NCBI GenBank assembly: GCA_044226655.1
Contig: JBGAGO010000001.1
Coordinates: forward strand, 124,001 to 188,000
Direction: 5' to 3'
Source: JBEVOS01 sp044226655
GTDB taxonomy: Bacteria; Pseudomonadota; Alphaproteobacteria; Caulobacterales; Aquidulcibacteraceae
DNA: 64,000 nt
Shown here piece after piece: positions 60,454-64,000 of this stretch. Under the pieces are notes generated by a model. The model worked only from the letters and a program-made list of their open reading frames with translations. It did not search any database and had not been told where the DNA came from. Both the position numbers and the translations under genes were made by a program. How positions within the stretch are numbered: the stretch's first letter is position 1; every line of letters starts with the position of its first letter.

Positions 60454-62676
60454 CTAGAAATCCTTCCAATCATCGTCTTTCGGCTTCAGCGCGGCGTTGC
60501 CGTTCACGAACGCGGCGACGCGCTTCTTCTGCGCGGCGATCGGCGGCTTGGCCGCAGCGGGCGCGCGGCGATGGCCGCCCGACGCGGGCTGCGCCGGCGC
60601 CTCGCCCGTCTGAAAGCGCGAGACCAGCCGCATCAGCTCATCGGCCTCCTGCGTGAGCGAATGGCTCGCCGCCGTCGATTGCTCGACCATGGCGGCGTTC
60701 TGCTGCGTGACCTGATCCATCTCGTTCACGGCCGTGTTGACCTGCGCGAGCCCCGTTGCCTGCTCCCGCGCCGACGCAGCGATTTCGGAGACAAGCGTGT
60801 TGATCTCGCCGACCTTGCTGACGATCACCTCCAGCGCCTTGCCGGTTTGATCGACGAGTTCGACGCCGGTCCCCACGTGCTGTGAGCTGGCCAGAATTAG
60901 GCTCTTGATCTCTTTCGCGGCTTCCGAAGAGCGTTGCGCCAGCGCGCGCACTTCCGAGGCGACGACCGCGAATCCGCGCCCTGCATCGCCGGCCCGCGCG
61001 GCCTCGACGCCCGCATTGAGCGCGAGCAAATTGGTCTGGAACGCAATCTCGTCGATGACGCCGATGATCTGCGATATCTGGTTCGACGATTTCTCGATCT
61101 CGCTCATCGCGGCGACCGCCTCTTTCACCACGCGTCCGCTCGCCTCAGCGTCCGCGCGCGCGCCGCTGACCACGGTATTGGCCTGATTGGCGCCGTCGGC
61201 CGTCTTGCGCACTGTCGCCGTGATTTCATCGAGCGCCGCGGCGGTTTCTTCGAGACTGGCGGCTTGCTGCTCGGTGCGGCGCGACAGATCGTCCGCCGCC
61301 TGGCTGATCTCGCCCGCGCCCGACCGAATGCCGCCAGAATTGACGACGATCGTCTTCATCGCGCTCTGCAGATTGTCCATGGCCGAATTGAAATCGGCGC
61401 GCAGCTGCTCGTAATCGGCCGGGAACGCCTCAACCAGGCACGCGGTCAAATTGCCGTCCGACAATTGCTTGAGGCCATCTGCCAGCGCCTGCACGACTTT
61501 GGCCTGCTCGGCGGCGCGCGCGGCCCGCTCGTCCTCGGCGGCTTTGCGCTCATGCTCGATCGCGGTGATGTCGTCCGCGAATTTCACGACCTTGAACGGC
61601 TTGCCGTTGCCATCGAGAATCGGATTGTACGACGCCTGAATCCAGATCTCTTTGCCACCCTTGCCGAGGCGCAGATATTTCCCGGCGTCGAATTCGCCGC
61701 GGCCGAGCTTGTCCCAGAACGCGCGATAATCCGGGCTCTGCCGATACGACGGCTCCACGAACATGGAATGATGCTGCCCGCGGATTTCTTCGGGCGAATA
61801 GCCCAAGGCGCGGCAGAAATTCTGGTTCGCGCCGAGAATCTTGCCAGTGAGATCGAACTCGATGATGGCCTGCGAGCGCTGCAGCGCGGTCAGCATGCCG
61901 GCGTTCAGGCGGGATTCGGTGACATTGTCCCATTCCAGCGTGTTGCCGACATAATTGCGCTTGGCGTCGTACACGGCGCCCACGTTGAGCGCGAATTTCA
62001 GATCGCCGACGCTGATGTCCGTGCGGTACGGCAAGCGCGAGGGATTGGCCAGCATCTGCCGCTGATGCGCCGGGTTCTTGTGGAACAGATCGATGCACGC
62101 GCCGACGATCGCGTCCGGATTGAAATTCGGCCAGATCGCGCGAAACGCCGCCGCGTTGTCCTGGAGCAGTTTCTTGGTCGAGTCGTTGACGTAAGTGACC
62201 TTGAAATCGCGGTCGATCATCATCATCGCCACCGACGAGCCTTCGAACGCCGCGCTCTTGAACACCGCCTCGCGCGCGCGCAGCTCCTGCTCGGTGATGT
62301 CGTTGGCGAATTTGACGACCTTGAACGGCTTGCCGCGACCGTCGAGAACCGGGTTGTAGGAAGCCTGAATCCAAACCTGCCGCCCGCCTTTGCCGATGCG
62401 CAGATATTTGCCGGCGTCGAATTCGCCGCGCCCAAGCCGATCCCAGAAGGCGCGATAGTCCGGCGTGTTGCGCGCTTCCGGCTCCACGAACATCGAATGG
62501 TGCTGACCGCGCACCTCCTCGAGCGTGTAGCCGAGCGTGCGCAGAAAATTGTCGTTGGCCGTCAACACGCGCCCGTCGAGCGAGAACTCGATGATCGCTT
62601 GCGAGCGATCCAGCGCGCTCAGCATGCCGGCCTGCTCATCGCCGTCGCGCTTTTGGTCCTTCGATCTGCCGAACAT
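60454..62676 (-). CDS. Cytoplasmic PAS-type methyl-accepting chemotaxis protein
   Basis: This is a 740-residue receptor without membrane helices. Three PAS domains come first: copy 1 (about 18-128), a different PAS (about 140-255) and copy 2 (about 260-370), of which copies 1 and 2 are near identical. The signalling domain has the hairpin tip IDEIAFQTNLLALNAGVEAA. The end is DDDWKDF. ATG 62676 has AGGGA 9 nt upstream; starts at 62685 or 62709 lack a spaced site. First gene of the operon. Confidence 0.92.
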   Translation of the reverse strand: MFGRSKDQKRDGDEQAGMLSALDRSQAIIEFSLDGRVLTANDNFLRTLGYTLEEVRGQHHSMFVEPEARNTPDYRAFWDRLGRGEFDAGKYLRIGKGGRQVWIQASYNPVLDGRGKPFKVVKFANDITEQELRAREAVFKSAAFEGSSVAMMMIDRDFKVTYVNDSTKKLLQDNAAAFRAIWPNFNPDAIVGACIDLFHKNPAHQRQMLANPSRLPYRTDISVGDLKFALNVGAVYDAKRNYVGNTLEWDNVTESRLNAGMLTALQRSQAIIEFDLTGKILGANQNFCRALGYSPEEIRGQHHSMFVEPSYRQSPDYRAFWDKLGRGEFDAGKYLRLGKGGKEIWIQASYNPILDGNGKPFKVVKFADDITAIEHERKAAEDERAARAAEQAKVVQALADGLKQLSDGNLTACLVEAFPADYEQLRADFNSAMDNLQSAMKTIVVNSGGIRSGAGEISQAADDLSRRTEQQAASLEETAAALDEITATVRKTADGANQANTVVSGARADAEASGRVVKEAVAAMSEIEKSSNQISQIIGVIDEIAFQTNLLALNAGVEAARAGDAGRGFAVVASEVRALAQRSSEAAKEIKSLILASSQHVGTGVELVDQTGKALEVIVSKVGEINTLVSEIAASAREQATGLAQVNTAVNEMDQVTQQNAAMVEQSTAASHSLTQEADELMRLVSRFQTGEAPAQPASGGHRRAPAAAKPPIAAQKKRVAAFVNGNAALKPKDDDWKDF
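61567..61899 (-). repeat. PAS copy 2 of the MCP internal duplication
   Basis: This part encodes a PAS domain that reads FVEPSYRQSPDYRAFWDKLG and then GEFDAGKYLRLGKGG. Its partner is at 62293-62625, and both share HHSMFVEP, DYRAFWD, LGRGEFDAGKYLR and PFKVVKFA. Confidence 0.8.
62293..62625 (-). repeat. PAS copy 1 of the MCP internal duplication
   Basis: This PAS-coding segment is nearly the same as 61567-61899 at protein level, over about 110 residues. A third, different PAS lies between the two copies. Confidence 0.8.
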
Positions 62677-63006
62677 GTGCGCCATCCCTGCTCTACGACA
62701 CGACTTCATGCGACCACGCCGGCGCCCGCTTGCTCGCTGTGCGGCAATGATCGCCTCTGCGTTGGACAGGGCATTTCGCGTGTGACCGAATGCCCTGCGT
62801 CATCGCGTGCATTAACCAAGCCGCGCGGTTAACGAGGCGCTACGTTCTGCGGCTTCACAGGTGAGACGTGGGCCGAGCCTGTTGGCGATCCAGTCCGCCG
62901 AGTGGCTAGCCATGCGGCTATTTTCGCGCACGCAGCGACGCGCGTTTCCGCAAGCGCGCGCACGCGTTCGCCGCGATTTACGTTGCAATGTCGCTTTGCA
63001 GTTTTC

Positions 63007-63636
63007 TCACGCCGACATCGACAACACGCCGATGCGGCGCGCGATCGCGATGGCTTCGGTGCGGTTCTTCGCGCCCGTGGCGCGCAGAATGGCCTGGATG
63101 TGAACTTTGATCGTCGCGACCGACAGGCCCAGCTCACGCGCGATGACTTTGTTCGGGCTGCCGCGATCCAGATGCCGCAGGATGGCCAATTCGCGCTCGC
63201 TATGCGGATGAGAGCGACCATCGCGAACGGCGCCGACAAGCGCATGCGCAGGAATGCAGGAGGCGCCGGCGAACGCCAGCGCGACGGCGCTGCACATCGC
63301 CTCGCCCGTCATGGTGCGCGGAAGAAAGCCGCGCACGCCGGCGGCGACCGCCCCCACGATCACCGGCGCCGCATCGTCCTGGGAAACCGCAAGAACCGGC
63401 GTCGCGCGCGCGGCGCTGACCAAGCGCTCCAAAGCCGCCGCGCCGCCGCCCTCCAGCGTCGCCATATCCACGAGCACGACGTCGAAGGCGTCCGCCGTCA
63501 CGCCCCTCAAACCCGCGACGAAATTGTCTTGCGCCGACACTTCCACGTCCGGCCAGGCCGCCTTCATCGCAGCGGTCAGCGCCGCCACGAAGAGCGGCTG
63601 CTTGTCGATGATCGCAACTTTCCCCGGATGGATCAT
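63007..63636 (-). CDS. LuxR-type response regulator with reduced receiver
   Basis: This is a 209-residue protein from the ATG at 63634-63636, after GAGGA. The N-terminal receiver has Asp57 (VVLVDMATLEGGG) but a reduced acidic pair (IIDKQPLFVA). The C-terminal HTH has SERELAILRHLDRGSPNKVI and GLSVATIKVHIQAILR, the LuxR signature. It lies upstream of the che operon. The target genes are unknown. Confidence 0.88.
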   Translation of the reverse strand: MIHPGKVAIIDKQPLFVAALTAAMKAAWPDVEVSAQDNFVAGLRGVTADAFDVVLVDMATLEGGGAAALERLVSAARATPVLAVSQDDAAPVIVGAVAAGVRGFLPRTMTGEAMCSAVALAFAGASCIPAHALVGAVRDGRSHPHSERELAILRHLDRGSPNKVIARELGLSVATIKVHIQAILRATGAKNRTEAIAIARRIGVLSMSA

Positions 63637-63908
63637 TGCCGGAGTCCTCAAAGCCGCTGCTCCAAGACATCGCCCCTCACCTACGGGCATGTTGGCCCGA
63701 GAGCGCCAAGCGAGTTGAAGCGTAGAACGCGGATCATCAGCTAAAGCCGCATTCAGCGTCAAGTTTGCGGTAGAACAAGCATCTATGTTCGGCGCCTATC
63801 TAAAAGAACTCGGCGCAGGTTCCTTCTACTTGTTCTCTGCGAGTTCCTCGTCTAGGCCGCTCGAATTACAACCTTCAGAACGAAGGGCGGGAGGGCGAGC
63901 CGAAGGCC
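63637..63908. other. Intergenic region between the LuxR-like and Crp/Fnr-like genes
   Basis: I see no gene. One forward frame is open from an ATG at 63785 to the end of the window but has no ribosome site and no known pattern. The promoters of the divergent genes must lie here; none was clear. Confidence 0.5.
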
Positions 63909-64000
63909 ATGAAGTGCTCAGAGTGCCCGCTGGGCGCCTTCGCGATCTATTCGCCCACGTTTCTCAAATCACCATCGACCTTGTGCGAAGCGCGCCGCGA
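63909..64000 (+). CDS. Crp/Fnr-family regulator, N-terminal end (cut by window end)
   Basis: Only 30 codons are visible. The ATG at 63909 follows GAAGG and the protein begins MKCSECPLGAFAIYSP, the Cys-rich CxxCPL start seen in Fnr/FixK-like regulators. With so little sequence the class is a guess. Two Cys three residues apart are compatible with an iron-sulfur cluster, but more Cys would be needed. Confidence 0.55.
   Translation, partial: MKCSECPLGAFAIYSPTFLKSPSTLCEARR

Noticed and set aside
60934..62832. A 632-codon forward frame over the MCP gene
   Set aside because: It is antisense to the PAS-MCP gene and has no motif; the receptor on the other strand has complete domains.
63785..64000. 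Forward frame open from ATG 63785 to the window end
   Set aside because: No ribosome site and no family pattern. The overlapping frame from 63909 has a GAAGG site and a CxxCPL start.
1..64000. CRISPR array
   Set aside because: I saw no regularly spaced direct repeats of 24-40 bp and no cas genes. The only tandem repeats are short (heptamers at 25298 and 17011).

Overview
The window is a GC-rich stretch from an alphaproteobacterial chromosome. Supporting signs are the sdhC-sdhD-sdhA order, a mesaconyl-CoA hydratase and malyl-CoA lyase pair of the ethylmalonyl-CoA type, a large TonB-dependent receptor, a cheD-containing chemotaxis operon, and very tight gene packing with many 4-bp ATGA or GTGA overlaps. 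A Caulobacterales or Hyphomonadaceae-like host is my guess; the sequence does not settle the genus. No function here was checked by a database search.

Layout. 1-4,721: end of a phosphoesterase gene, a coiled-coil ORF, sdhA-sdhD-sdhC without sdhB, and a zeta-toxin-like kinase coupled to an Ala/Lys/Pro-rich protein. 4,859-8,039: a three-gene operon (CitE-like lyase, MFS carrier, mesaconyl-CoA hydratase). 8,085-11,552: forward genes for a PdxY-like kinase, a DUF6614-like protein, a serine hydrolase and a GT87-like membrane protein. 11,515-16,499: reverse run from rplU-rpmA through three GNAT acetyltransferases, asd, a RarD-like permease and a phosphatase. 17,293-17,382: tRNA-Ser(CGA).

Genomic island, about 17,369-30,609. 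It sits in the 3' end of tRNA-Ser and is bounded by a 16-bp direct repeat. It carries a type I restriction-modification operon (hsdR, an FRG-domain gene, hsdM, hsdS, a NucS/DUF91-like nuclease gene), a frameshifted zinc-ribbon gene, an orphan ParA ATPase, a replication-type winged-helix protein, an AlpA-like regulator, an unknown protein and a tyrosine integrase next to the right end. I see no phage structural genes.

30,637-45,588: a TolC/HlyD/two-permease exporter operon with no ATPase gene nearby, enoyl-CoA hydratase, a GNAT, aldehyde dehydrogenase with a divergent LysR regulator, a CPA1 antiporter, a Dus enzyme, an alpha/beta hydrolase, an AraC regulator, and a TetR-quinone oxidoreductase pair with matching palindromic operators. 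45,818-52,291: a forward cluster of TonB receptor, MFS carrier, TetR, lactone-oxidase-like flavoprotein and DSD1-like PLP enzyme.

52,321-62,676: a 13-gene reverse chemotaxis operon running from a cytoplasmic PAS-MCP through STAS, cheY, cheA, cheW, cheR, cheB, cheY and cheD, then two uncharacterised proteins and a receiver protein ending in a FliM-like peptide, and finally a stand-alone sensor globin. A LuxR-type regulator and the first 30 codons of a Crp/Fnr-like regulator end the window.

The best candidates for something new are the FRG gene plus nuclease built into the type I R-M operon, the globin and FliM-like-peptide genes at the end of the che operon, and the TonB receptor to PLP-enzyme cluster.
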